Of a stretch of 64,000 bases of DNA, positions 45,280 through 56,460 are shown in pieces; position 1 is the first letter of the stretch; every line of letters begins with the position of its first letter. A model generated the notes under the pieces. It searched no databases, was not told the DNA's origin, and saw only the letters and a list, made by a program, of their open reading frames with translations. The DNA is from Apis mellifera. Lineage: Eukaryota > Arthropoda > Insecta > Hymenoptera > Apidae. The stretch lies in the NCBI RefSeq assembly GCF_003254395.2, contig NC_037651.1, positions 6,950,001 to 7,014,000 on the forward strand, in the 5' to 3' direction. Both the position numbers and the translations under genes were made by a program.

Positions 45280-46900
45280 CGGGTAGAAATTTATCACGGA
45301 GAGGCAGCAACGATTTTGACACGGTCTATTTAACCGTTTATCCCGGGTTATACCGGGGGAAAGAAAGGTGTATCAACCGGGGGGTTTCGTGCGCTTCCTC
45401 TTCTCAATTCGGCGGATCGTAGCGGTCAGGTATTAATTAATTAGATAATTAATCGTGTAATGGGTTTAATTGGGTCCTGTTAAGTGTCAGGCGTGCTCCC
45501 TTCGGGGCGTAATCTTCGCCGTGGCATCTCTCCTCCGCCTTTGTCCGCACACGTGTACTCTGGGCGGGAGGGGGAGGGAGGAAGCGGCGTAGCCCACCAC
45601 CACCACGTCCCGGTTAAAAAGGCTGGCAGGTAACCAACCGCTCGCTTCTCCTCGGGAAGTTGTTAAGATTACAGATAACGAGAGATACGGAGATTTCGCA
45701 GATCCGATACCCCGTTGATAAGCGAGCATGCACCGCGCATGTAAACTGCGAGATACTTTGCCCTCTTATCCACGTTGCCCGCGCTCTTGTTTGTCCCTTC
45801 CTTGCTCCTTCGTTCCGTTCCACGATTTTTCGCGATACGCGTTCCACGTCGAGTTGTTTGAGGGCTGGTTAATAACGCGGGGAGAAGGAATTCTCGATAT
45901 TTGAATCATCTTGGCGATCTTGAGGTATCGATTTTTGGAATTAAGATCCTTGGGATTCCGAGGGTTGAGATTCGTGGAGAATTCGAAGCTTCGAAAAAAA
46001 GAAAAGGATTTTTCCAATCGAGATTTCAAATCTTCAAAGAATTCAAGAATTTCCATAGTTTTATTTCGAGAGACTATCGATAAAAAAAATGTCAAACAAA
46101 ATGTCAAAAGCACGTGGATACGAAGGATGGATCGCGAGATCGGGTGAAACAAGTTGAAAAGGTTGGCTCGCGTGCGAGATTCGCGCTATCTCTGTTCCCC
46201 GCGCTCGATGCAGGTCTCGCGAGAGCGAGACGAGGATAGGTGGCAGGGCAAGAGAAGGAGACGGAAGATGAGAGAGGCGTGCGTGTACCATCGAAGCTTC
46301 GCTCTCGTGAACGTCAAAACGGTTCTGCGTTTTGCCGTGGCGTGGCGTTAGCAGCCGCGCGATTATGCCGTCCAATTCGAACCGGAATTATGCGTCTGAT
46401 CGCTTATTTCCATTCGTATTGGAGACGCTTAAATGTTTTGTTTTAACGAAGAAGGTTTATCTGTTTATTTATTTTTTTCCATTTAAAGAAAGAAATATCA
46501 TTTGGAGAGGATCTTTTCTAATGTATTTTATCGGGAGAGAAATTTCAATCGAATTTTATTTCGTTATTATATATTTCACAGTTAATTATTAGAATCCTTG
46601 GACTTTATATTTAGTTCTTTTCACGTTCCATTTTCAATTTCAAATTTTAATTGTTCTAAAAATATGTTATCGTGAATGAACGCGAAAAGAAATTTTAAAT
46701 ATGCGTGTCTTTTTATAAATACTAAATATTAATGATCAATAAATCAGATGAAATAAAGTGACAATTATCTTTTTCTTCGAGATAATTAGCATTTTTTAAA
46801 CGCGGAGTTTGAAAACATTGTTTATTTCAATACGAAATCAAAGTTTCTGTTTTCCACAGTTTTTTTCTTTTTTTTTTTATCCCTAATTATCATAAAAAAT
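45280..46900. other. Intronic enhancer-like sequence, no firm gene
   Basis: A TAAT-rich segment at 45430-45470 carries the 16-mer shared with 14425-14440. GC-balanced blocks lie at 45480-45850 and 46130-46400. Overlapping anonymous frames on both strands are below 130 codons and have no domain support. Confidence 0.4.
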
Positions 46901-47593
46901 AATTATCATCTATTAATTACGTCAATACAAGTTTGAATAGGAAGCAAAGTCTATTTCCAGACGTGACATTACATTATTTTAGCAGATGTTGAGGACATGT
47001 TTGTAGTAGTTGTCCGTGTAGTTACGGCTTCATCAACAGGGGTACTCGATTTTTTTCGACTTCATTTTCGAGTCGCATAAAACAAGCTATTTAAAATGCA
47101 AATGCGTACAAAGATACAAGGATGTAACCATTGATTAAGAAAAAAATTTTTTATGTTTTCATCAAGTTAATTGTTTCATTTTCAAAATTAATTACTCGAA
47201 TATACGTTGGAACAATAAATCTCATTTAATCGCTACGAAATTTCGATACAACTTTTTCTTTTCTTGCTTCTTTCTTTTTTTCCCCTTCGATACACGTGTT
47301 TTCTTTTTTCTCATCTCTTCTTCATCGAAAGATTTCTACTTTTCCCTACGAAAAGATTCCCTTCCCTTCCCTTTTCTCTCGAAAAGATACTCATTTCAAT
47401 TTTTTTTGATCCAACTATAAAATTTCTTTCTCTTCTTTTCTTCTTCTTCTTCTTGCACTTTCCTTCCTTCCCCGTCAAGGGAATTTTCGTCATATCGACG
47501 ATAGAAACGTCGATTATTATATGCCGTGGGGAGGGAGCTAAGAGAGACAGAGAGAGAGGAGAGAGAGAGAGAAAGAAAAAAGAAAAAGAAGAA

Positions 47594-47875
47594 ATGTCGG
47601 GTTCGGGCCGTGGAAAAAGAGGAATTACTGTTAGGTCCTTACATGGAAGAAACAACGTCATTGCTCCGTGTGAATACGGTTTTTACGAAGATGACGACTC
47701 TATTCACCTTTTAAGCAGCAGCAGTCCCTCTGGCCGATTACGCGGGGAGACCATTATTCCGCCTAGCGGTTTCTCGCTTCTAACTAAAGCTGGCACTACA
47801 CCGAAAGAAAATCCATTGGAACGTCCCGTAGCACGGATTTTCACCGACTTTTTTCTCCTTCACCCGTTTTCATGA
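47594..47875 (+). other. Candidate small ORF, 93 residues
   Basis: An ATG at 47594, preceded by a purine-rich AAGAAGAA stretch, opens a frame to TGA at 47873-47875. The peptide starts MSGSGRGKRG and continues with an acidic-aromatic patch (EYGFYEDDD), a Ser run and a balanced C-terminal half (PPSGFSLLTKAG...). Unlike nearby frames it is not built from simple repeats, and the opposite strand is closed over much of it. The histone-like first residues are short and probably coincidental. No splice sites, domain or conservation evidence is available. Confidence 0.25.
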
Positions 47876-47928
47876 ACGATCAATTAGCGTAACGTTAATC
47901 GTCGAGCGTTAAAAGAACGACCGTCGCC

Positions 47929-47952
47929 TCTCTCTCTCTCTCTCTCTCTCTC
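47929..47952 (+). repeat. (TC)n microsatellite
   Basis: A perfect TC run of about 12 units lies just downstream of the candidate small ORF. Confidence 0.9.
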
Positions 47953-48879
47953 AATATGGCGAGGATCGATTAGGATGTCCTCACTCTCGAGAACAAAATT
48001 ACTCGGCCGACCATTTTTCTATTCTATTTGTCGAGTTGGTCAGATCGGTCTCTTGAGAGAGTTTATTACACAGATCTCTCGATCACTTTTACATCCGATT
48101 GTCTTCTTTTCTTTTTTCTTCGCAATCTTTACGTTGCTCCGTCGAAGTTAAAAAATTTTTTAAGTCGACACACGATCGTGGAAAAAATTGGAAAAAAGGA
48201 GGGAAGGGGAGAGGATATCGACGAAGAGGATCCAGTTTAAAGTAAACGATCCCATTGCCCTATTTTTTGGAAGCAAAGTAAAAGTTATTAGCCGGGTTGC
48301 ACGGCGTGTGCAACCTTTTATGGCCGGGCAGGGGGATTCGTGGCAGGGAAAAGAATCTCTGTTCGGCGAGGCGTGCAGTGGCCCAGAACGGATGAAATTC
48401 CACGGACGTTTCCGGCGGACGCGAGCTGAGCGCCGCGTGGTTCGCCGAATCGGCCGGTGCCACGAATCGGGCAGAGATACCGGGAAGGTAGACAGAGGAT
48501 GGTTTCAAGAAATTTAATGACCAATCTCTTCCTCCAAAAGAGAGAAAGAAAGAGAAGAAAAATCTTGGAAAAATGAAAGAAGAAGAAGAAGAAGAAAATA
48601 GAAATTTAATAAACAGACTCGATTAATCTGAACGTTTGCCAAGATCCGAGGGGAAAGAAAGAAAAGAAGAAGAGAAAGAGGAGGAAAGGACTGTTCTCTC
48701 TCCGCAACTTTTTTCTTCGAATTAACCCAACAAAGCTGATTCACTGTGTTTGCTCGAAAACAGAAACTGTCTCCCTTGCTCGGCCGGAAGCGGGGAAGGT
48801 TTCCTCGGTAGGTTTCCTAGGGATCAGGAAATCCGTCTAAAGATCGAAGGAGAGAGGCTCGAAGAAGGGACGAAGAGTT

Positions 48880-49720
48880 GACTCCGACGAGTGGTGCCGC
48901 GAGAAGAACGGGGGGGTTTCGGAGAAGAAACGGGAGACGAGAGAAAAGAGATGGTGGAGAGTATTCGCAGGACATCCGCGCCACTGGGCATCGAGACAGT
49001 TATGACTCTGCCCGTTCTCTCCGACTCGTCAGTTGTTTTGCGCCCGTCTCGTTGCTTTTGTTTCTAGCCCCGGCGTGTGTGCGTCTCGTTGCTTTTGTTC
49101 ATCTCCTCTGCGGTGCCAGCGCCCTGGTCTTTTGCTCCTGTTTCCACCGCAACAGAATCACCCAACCTTCTCTCTCTCTCGAATCATCTTCCAACGTCCT
49201 CCTTCTTCTTCTTCGTCTTCTGCTTCGAGTTCTTCCATCGAGACCGCTCCCGCATCCTCTCCCTCTCCTTCTCCTTCTTCTTCTTCTCGTACACTCGCTC
49301 GCCAGTAGTCGCTCACCGTTCTTCTGCTCTCTTTTTCGCGAGAGGGTCGAGGTGATCTTTTTGCCGGCGCGGCGCGCAGCCCGGCCAGGAGGACGAGGAG
49401 GAGAGAGAGAAGGGCGAGGGAGAGGTGCAGCATCTCTCCTCTCCTCGGCTTGAAAGGAGCCGACGTTACGTACGGTAGCCGGCCAGACTGTACCCAATTA
49501 TTCCGGCGTGCTATACTAATGCCATGGACCCCCTTGGCTAACCACCCACCTCCTTCTTCTCCTCCTCTCCCTTTTCCTCCTTCTCCTCTTCCTTCTCTCC
49601 TCTGATCGTCGCGTATAGGGCCGTGCACGTGTTGTGTGTGTCGTCGTCGCCGTCCTCGTCTCGTTCACGCCGCGATCAAATCGCTCCGTCCTCCTCCGGC
49701 CGCCGCGATCTCTTCGTCCC
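48880..49720 (+). promoter_or_regulatory. GC-rich promoter-like block with initiator-like element
   Basis: CpG-rich sequence contains TCAGTT at 49029-49034, matching the insect initiator TCAGTY. An 18-bp direct repeat (49045-49062 and 49082-49099) and long CT/CTT tracts follow. No TATA box is visible. Frames such as 48878-49453 arise from pyrimidine-rich composition. It could be the first, noncoding exon and promoter of another isoform of the enclosing gene. Confidence 0.3.
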
Positions 49721-49852
49721 CGTAATGCGATAGGAAGAGAGAGAGAGGGAAGGGAGAGGGCTTGCTTTCGATGCCACCAGCCGACGCCGATGGATCTCTC
49801 CGGAATGACGAGAGGGATTCTTGATCTTTGGCGGGCTACCGGCGTATAGCCA

Positions 49853-50203
49853 TTGATTCTTTTCGCCACGATGACGATTCCGTGCGATGCTTCTTCTCGT
49901 CTCATAGAGGATCTCTTCGAATTTTTCATTCATCTCGACGAGGTTTTCTTCTTTAAAGAACTCTGTTCGAGGTTCTCTTCATTCGTCGTCGAATTGTTTC
50001 AAAATATCCGGATATATTTCGAAGGAATATTTAAATATGGAATTCTGGAAAAAATGAAGAAGAAGAATGTTTCGGTACGCGAGTTGCATCGAAAGAATTC
50101 TTTTTCAATTTTTGTATCGCGTATCGTTTCGAATCGGAAAGGATCGATCGAGAGTTTCCCGATGGGCTTCGACGAGATGCTCGAAGAGATCGTAGAGAGA
50201 TAA
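49853..50203 (+). other. Anonymous open frame, 116 codons
   Basis: The frame runs to TAA at about 50203. It has an aromatic N-terminal half (DLFEFFIHLDEVFFFKEL...) and a basic middle, and ends FDEMLEEIVER. The first usable ATG is at 49871. Composition is protein-like but the frame is AT-driven, and no domain or splice signal is present. Confidence 0.12.
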
Positions 50204-50209
50204 TTCTCC

Positions 50210-53200
50210 CCCGTTTTAATTATTAATCCAATTACAGAAGACAAATTGCAATCGGTTTTTTCAGCACCGGCGATAAGTAATGGAAAAGTAATCGCACGCG
50301 GCGGCGATCATCCACGTCTGTCGTGAATCATCGTGCTAAAGGTCGGCCGATTATCAGTTGTAAAATGCGTGCCAACGCCGTGCTCCAAGCTTATCTGCCC
50401 ATTTTCCAAACTTTGTTTCGTCACATCTGGAAATAACGATCCCGTCCTCGAAGAGAGAGAACGAAAGAATAATTTTAACGAAAATGACATGACGCTCGAA
50501 AATGGGATTTTCTTGGAGGGGAAAAGAGAAGGAAAAAAAAAGAGAAGAAACATTCACGATTAGATCGTTTCTCGAGACGAAATGTTAAGGGGCGAAGAGA
50601 AGGATGATCGTCTGATCGAGGAGAGGAGGATCGTGCGTCAGCCTTGTCCCAGAAACAACTCCACCCCTTCCCGAGGAAACGGAGAACGGTATTAAGGATT
50701 GTATTAATCAGAGGCTGTCAGTGTGATTCGTTGTGACGGTCGCGCGAGGGGTGGCTCGACGACGATGAGGACGAGCGAAGACAAGAGACGAGTTTCTGGC
50801 TGCGGTCGCGGGGTTGAATCTGCCGATGACGTCGAGAAATGACGGGAAAAAATAGCTGCCAGACTATCCGGCACCACCCTGCTCGCGTTCCCTCCTCTTC
50901 CTCTTTCGTTTCGCTTCTCCCGCGAGCTTCAGCCCCCTCCCTCCCTCCCCTTCGCGTTGACACGTTCGAATCGTGGAATTCCCCGTATAAGAGGAAGATC
51001 GATGAATCTTTTTTGTCGGAGAGACGATCGTATCCAAGAATGAAACGCGCCGGAGAAGAATTCCCGGAGGAATATTCTCGAAAATCGTGTACCATCTTCA
51101 AAATTCAATCCTTCTTCCTCCTCATCCGATCTCGCAAATCTCTATTCTATTTCGAAATTCTCTTCTCAGAGAATTTCATTCGAAACGCTCGACTTGAAAA
51201 GAACGCGAGAATCGAAGAAGACGAGGAAGAAGGGATGATTCGATGGAGAAAGGAGAAAAAGAGAAAGAGGAAGAAGGGATCGAGAGCGGCGCTATTGATC
51301 GAATTGGCGAAAGATTAAACAGATTCGTTAGGAAATTGAAATCTCAGGTGGCCAATTAAAAGCAAAAAGGGGGGACGTTATTAACCGTTGCCTGTGGCGT
51401 CGAACAGAGTTGCCGCTGCACGTTGGCCCCCTCTCGTGGAGAAGTCTAGAGGCCCTTCTCTCTCTTCGTTTTATTGCGTATACGCTTCGTGTCGAACTCG
51501 ATTATAATAGTGGCGTGGCCCCTAAATGGCCCCCGTGTCGAACAGCCCCCGAGTATTTCCAATATCCTGCAGGGAGATTCATCTTGCCTCTTCCTCTCTC
51601 CCCCTCCCTCGTCATATTATCCACCTCTCTTATCTCTCCTTCCCTCCTTTGCTCCACCGATCGCCAACTCTTTCCAGAGTTCATTCATGCCTCCTGGTGG
51701 CGAGGACCTCATTACCCGCGGTGAATGGATTCCTCTTCCATCCCTGTCCGCTCGCCTCTCCAATCCGCTCTCCTTCCCTCGCTCGCGCCACCGTCTTCCG
51801 CTCCATTTTTCTCTTTTTATCCCTTTTCTTTCTTCCTTTTCTTTTTCTTCTTTTTCAAAAGTTGCCGTCTCACGGAAGCCCGCCGCTCGTTCATTAGGTT
51901 TTCGGGGGCCTGTCTTCTTTGCCCGGATCACGAAGAGGTTTCTAGGTCCGGAGAAAGGGTTCTGGGAGGATTATAATACGAGGGAGGAGGGGAAGATGTT
52001 GTTAACAGGATGTGTGGTCACTGCGAATTCTCAGAGGCGAATCTCTCTCTCTCTCTCTTTCTCGAGTCAAAATTTGCTGTTTCAAGAATCTTCAAATTTC
52101 AAATTTGATTTTGAGGAAGGGAGTTTAATATTCTACCCTCTGAAATCAACAACTATTTTGAATTATTGAAGAGAATCGTCCAGAATCGTCCTTCTATGCT
52201 GAACTATGTTCGTCCTTCCTTTTGGCGCGCTCCACTCGATGAAGAGGAGGGGGGGAGAGGTGGTGGCAATTTTGGCGGAGCGTATTTTTCTCTCGCGCGA
52301 AAGGTTAATCGAGCAACGAGGCTTTATCCGGGCCCTTGGATCCGCACACCTGGAGGCCAGCGCCTAATGTCTGCCTCTTCTGCTTTCGGGAGCCAATCAT
52401 CACGTTCGCCACAGGCGCGTGCACCGATCCTCGCCCTCTCCCTCTCCCCTCCCTCCCTCGTGTGTTCCAACCCTTTCTTTCCTTCCTTCCACCCGAAAGC
52501 GAATCCGATCGGAACACGTTTCTACTTTTCGCGTTCGTCCCGCTTTATTTTGCACGCCCTCCCTTGGATCCACGATTCCCTTCCATCCATTTTTATTCCC
52601 CGGAATCCACGCTTTTTACCTTTTTTTTTTACCCCCCCCTCTCAAATCTTCTGCCTCTTTTATTTTTCTTTTTTTTTCAAGATTCGTGACGATGAAATAT
52701 CATTCTCCTTTTTTTCTTTCTTTTTCTTCTTGAATTTCGTCGTATTTCATCGAATTCAAATTCCATTTCTCTCTTTCTCTTTCTGTGGGATTATGATTAC
52801 AAGAGATGGGGAGAATTGAGGAAGAGAGTTACATCGATCGACGATACGTTTGAAATGTTAGAAATTAAAATTGATCGCGGAGTGGAAACCGCTTATTCAT
52901 CCGATCTTTAATTATTTTCCCTCATTAGCGAAAATGCACAGTCATGTCACGGTTAGTTGAAACACACCGGCCTATTTTTCATTCTGGATTTTGTAAATAA
53001 AACGAAGTTGGGGAGGGGAAAAAAGCAAAGATCGCTATCTTCGTTAAAAGAAATCTGATAAAAAAAAAAAAATATCGTCGCTCTATTGTTCATCCACACG
53101 CGAAAATGTAAATGTTTTATCATCGACGTCTATGATTAATAGTTCTAAACTTAAATGAGACAAAGTCGAAGCGAACTTACAATTTTTCTTTTTTCCTCCC

Positions 53201-55840
53201 TCCTTCTCTGGTAAAAGTTTAACCAAAACGCTTTTTATTCCCCTCGTAATCGTGGAATTCCTTTCGAACAAAGTTGAATAAGATAGGACGAGACGTAAGA
53301 CTCTTCCTCGGGAATGAAGTAGTGAAATTTTTTCTCGACTCGAAAACCTTGGAAAACACTTCTCCGCTCGTTACACCGCGCGATTCCTGCTGCAGCTTTA
53401 TTTCCCCCTCTCCCTCCGTTAAGTACTTAAGCACACCACCACCGTTTCACGCGGGAGGTGGAAGAGTTTTCTTTTGTCAGGTCGGCCGGTTATTTCACGC
53501 CGGGTAAAACACGCGAAACGATTTTTCCTTCTCCTTTCACTCGGAGGCAAATTATTCGTCGTTGAAGTCGAACGGCGTTGGAGCGGCAGTCTCGTGCAGT
53601 CTCGAACAGGACTGGAAATAATTATTGAAAATTGTAGATCTCTCTACCGGCCAGCCAGCTTCCGAGAAGCTGGTGTATCTCTGCGGTCGGAACTCTGCGG
53701 CGGTGGAGTAATTCCTTCCCGTGGATAATCGAGGAAACCGGCTCGGTCTCGAACGGTACACCGTTCCAAATTAATCGAGACTTTCTATGCTCTCTTAGAG
53801 ATTAGCGCAAGGATTTGTCCATTTTTCATCCTCTTCTCCTTCTTATCTTTCAGTTTCTCCGCTCGTCGAGGAAATTAGACGGAATTTCGAACTTTTGTCT
53901 CGTCTCGTTCTCTTCCTTTCTTCTCCTTTTTCGCCTGAATCAGTTTTCGAGAGGAAATGGAATCTTTTTCTCCATCAATCGAGATTCTTCCTTTTCCTCT
54001 TTCTCAAGTTTCTTAAAAAATTCCAGTTTTAAAATTGAAGAAGTTGAGTTTCCTTCTCCTTTTGTTTTTTCTTCTCTCCTCCTCGCATTTTTACGCCCGT
54101 CGACCGAAACGCACTTTCGAAACGCGCCTCGTCTCTACCCGTTCATGCGGAAAATAACTCGGAAATCTCGAGATAACAATCTGGAGATCAGCGACGTGGA
54201 CGCTAGAAATTATTTCGCGAAAGGGTATTGTGAGACCGATTTTCTTATCCTCCTCGCTTTTCTCGCTTTATCGTCTCTTCTTTGAAAAAAAAACCTATAC
54301 TCGAGCAAAAAGTTTCGTAACGAAAACAATTCAAAAGGAAGAATTTAATTTTCTTCTTTTCTACTCCCCCTTTTCTTTAGGAATATTATTATTCGAAGAT
54401 TTAATTGTGTTTAATAAAGAAATTTTCGTATCTTCGCGCAAGCACGTACATCGAATCGGTCTCTCGTTATCGTCGATGATCTCTGAACTCCGACCTATAT
54501 ATATATATATAAGTCCATACAATATATCTCGTCTCTCGTATCTGGCTTTACATCTGTCCCCGAATCGAGGATTGAGTGTACTCGAAAGACAAGAGGCGCT
54601 CCATTTACACGAAAACCCAACCAGATAAAACGGATTAAAGAAATATATAGAAACGTGGTATTGCATCTACGAATAATGACTTGTACTTTGTTTCCCCGGC
54701 CACTTTCTCTTCGACTTATCAATTTTCAACGACGTGGAGAACAGAATATACTCTTTGCAGAGAAATAAAATATCCTTGTCGAAAGAAATCGATCTTTGCT
54801 TGTAAGCCATCCAAAAAATTAGATACTAAAAGAAAAAGGTGTTAATTTCGACGTCGAGTCAAACGTTCGTCCATGAACAAATTCAGTCTATTCGCCTGGT
54901 TGTGATAAACGGATCGATCGGAAACGATCCAAGGATCGAAAACGGGGAAGGGGGGGTCGTTTTCTCGGCGGAAAGTGCGCAGCTAGGAGGGGCCATTTAC
55001 GTCTTACTCGGCCACCTTCCGCCCCTTCTTCGTTTACTTCTTCATCACTTCTCCATCATCTCCTCTCGGCTCGTTGCTTCGTCTTTTCTTTCCTTTTTTG
55101 CGCCGAGGTAGTAGCAGTAAAACGCATTTCATGCGAGGTGCAAAAAAGGGAGGAGGCATTCGAACGAGCAACGAGCTCGGTTTGAAAAATCGTGTAAAAT
55201 TGTAATAGCAATTCTATTCGAGAAATTTGACAATTTTCTTTCTTCTTCTTCTTTATCGTCTTCTCTCCGATTATTATAAAAAGATTCGTGTAAAGTTAAT
55301 TAAGAATCGAAGATAAGAAAGGGAAAAAAAAGAATTTCATTATCATCGAAAAATTCCCCCAACCGGAAAAACACGTCCACTGTGTTCCGGCCGGACGGAT
55401 CCACAGATAAAAAAAACTCCAGTCGTCCACTGTTTACTCCAAATACTATTTATTTATCTTTTTTTTTCCCTCCCCGGGGACGGGGTTACGCAACTTACTT
55501 ACACTCGCATTCGTTCGTCAGAAAGCTGACACCATCTTTTTTTTCCCTTTCCCCCTCCCCTCCTCCCTCGATAGTAAGAAACGAGCCACGCGTTTCGAGC
55601 TCATTTTTAATACGTGACAATCACGTATGTGTATATATATACATATTTCCTGCAATGAGGAAAAAAATCTCCGTCAATTTATCTGTCCATTGAAAAGTAA
55701 AGAAGAAAAATAAAATACGAGACTCATAGTCGAACACTATGTTATTTTTTTTCCCTCCTCTCGTTGAAGATTTCGAAAAACAAAGTTGCAAGATAACGTC
55801 GATTAACTGGATCACTCGCTGTTGATTCGTTTGAATCATG
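50210..55840. other. Intronic mosaic, no gene seen
   Basis: Pyrimidine-rich tracts (51590-51870, 52430-52740 and 53815-54100) give long Ser/Phe/Leu-rich frames that are compositional. GC-balanced blocks lie at 50580-50990, 51380-51580 and 52200-52430. A hairpin is at 53655-53673. No exon has both splice support and coding bias. Confidence 0.45.
53655..53673. repeat. Perfect 8-bp hairpin, 3-nt loop
   Basis: CCAGCTTC and GAAGCTGG enclose the loop CGA. The element stands alone in GC-balanced intronic sequence. Confidence 0.7.
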
Positions 55841-55851
55841 CGTGGATCGTG

Positions 55852-56460
55852 TCACACTCGATTCCATAGTTTTTGCCAAACTGTTAGTTTTGAGAATTCG
55901 TCGCGTGGAAAGTGCGATGATCCATCATCGAAGATATTTATTAGAGGAGGAGAAGGAGGATCCACGAGAGGAAAATTTATTTTGGAACAAACAAATTTGC
56001 ATGTCCCGCATGAATTTCTATTTCTCGCGATATTCTTAAAAAGTTTGAGAACGAAATCTCGGAGTGGAATTCCGATCCTCCTGTGAAAAAATTCATCAAT
56101 GTGTTCTCGTTTCGAGAATTCTGATCTTCGCGAGTCAACTCGAGATAACTCTCGAATTTGTTGTTCGTGATCTCGATTGCGAAAGATCGATTCCATCGAC
56201 CGTTCTTCTCCACTGTTTCGAGATTCGTTGTTTATTAATCGAGTGGCACGGTGGTTGGGTTTCGATGCATAATTAATTGGCGGTAAATGGAGGATGGCCG
56301 AGCTCGACGAGGCGAGAGCATCGATCCCGATGTTCGAGAGACCGTGGAAAATGCAACAGGTGAACGAGCATCCTCTGAACAGAGGGAGAATTTGACGTTG
56401 ATCGTTGTTTATCAAGTACGGCCCATTGGTTTCTAATCGCTTGCCACCGAATTCGTTCAT
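55852..56460 (-). other. Antisense anonymous ORF, 202 codons from ATG
   Basis: ATG at 56460-56458 (- strand) opens 202 codons to TGA at 55852. The N-terminal third contains a Cys-bearing patch (FRGCSFTCCIFHG). The middle is charged (RNSGEERSMESIFRNRD, REHIDEFFHRR), and the C-terminal third has a CGTCKFVCSK pair of cysteines and ends WQKLWNRV. It is not low complexity. At the local AT content a stop-free run this long is unusual, but third-position bias is near background. If real it is a single-exon gene nested antisense in the intron. An AATAAA on the - strand lies about 400 bp past the stop. The family is not recognised. Confidence 0.28.
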
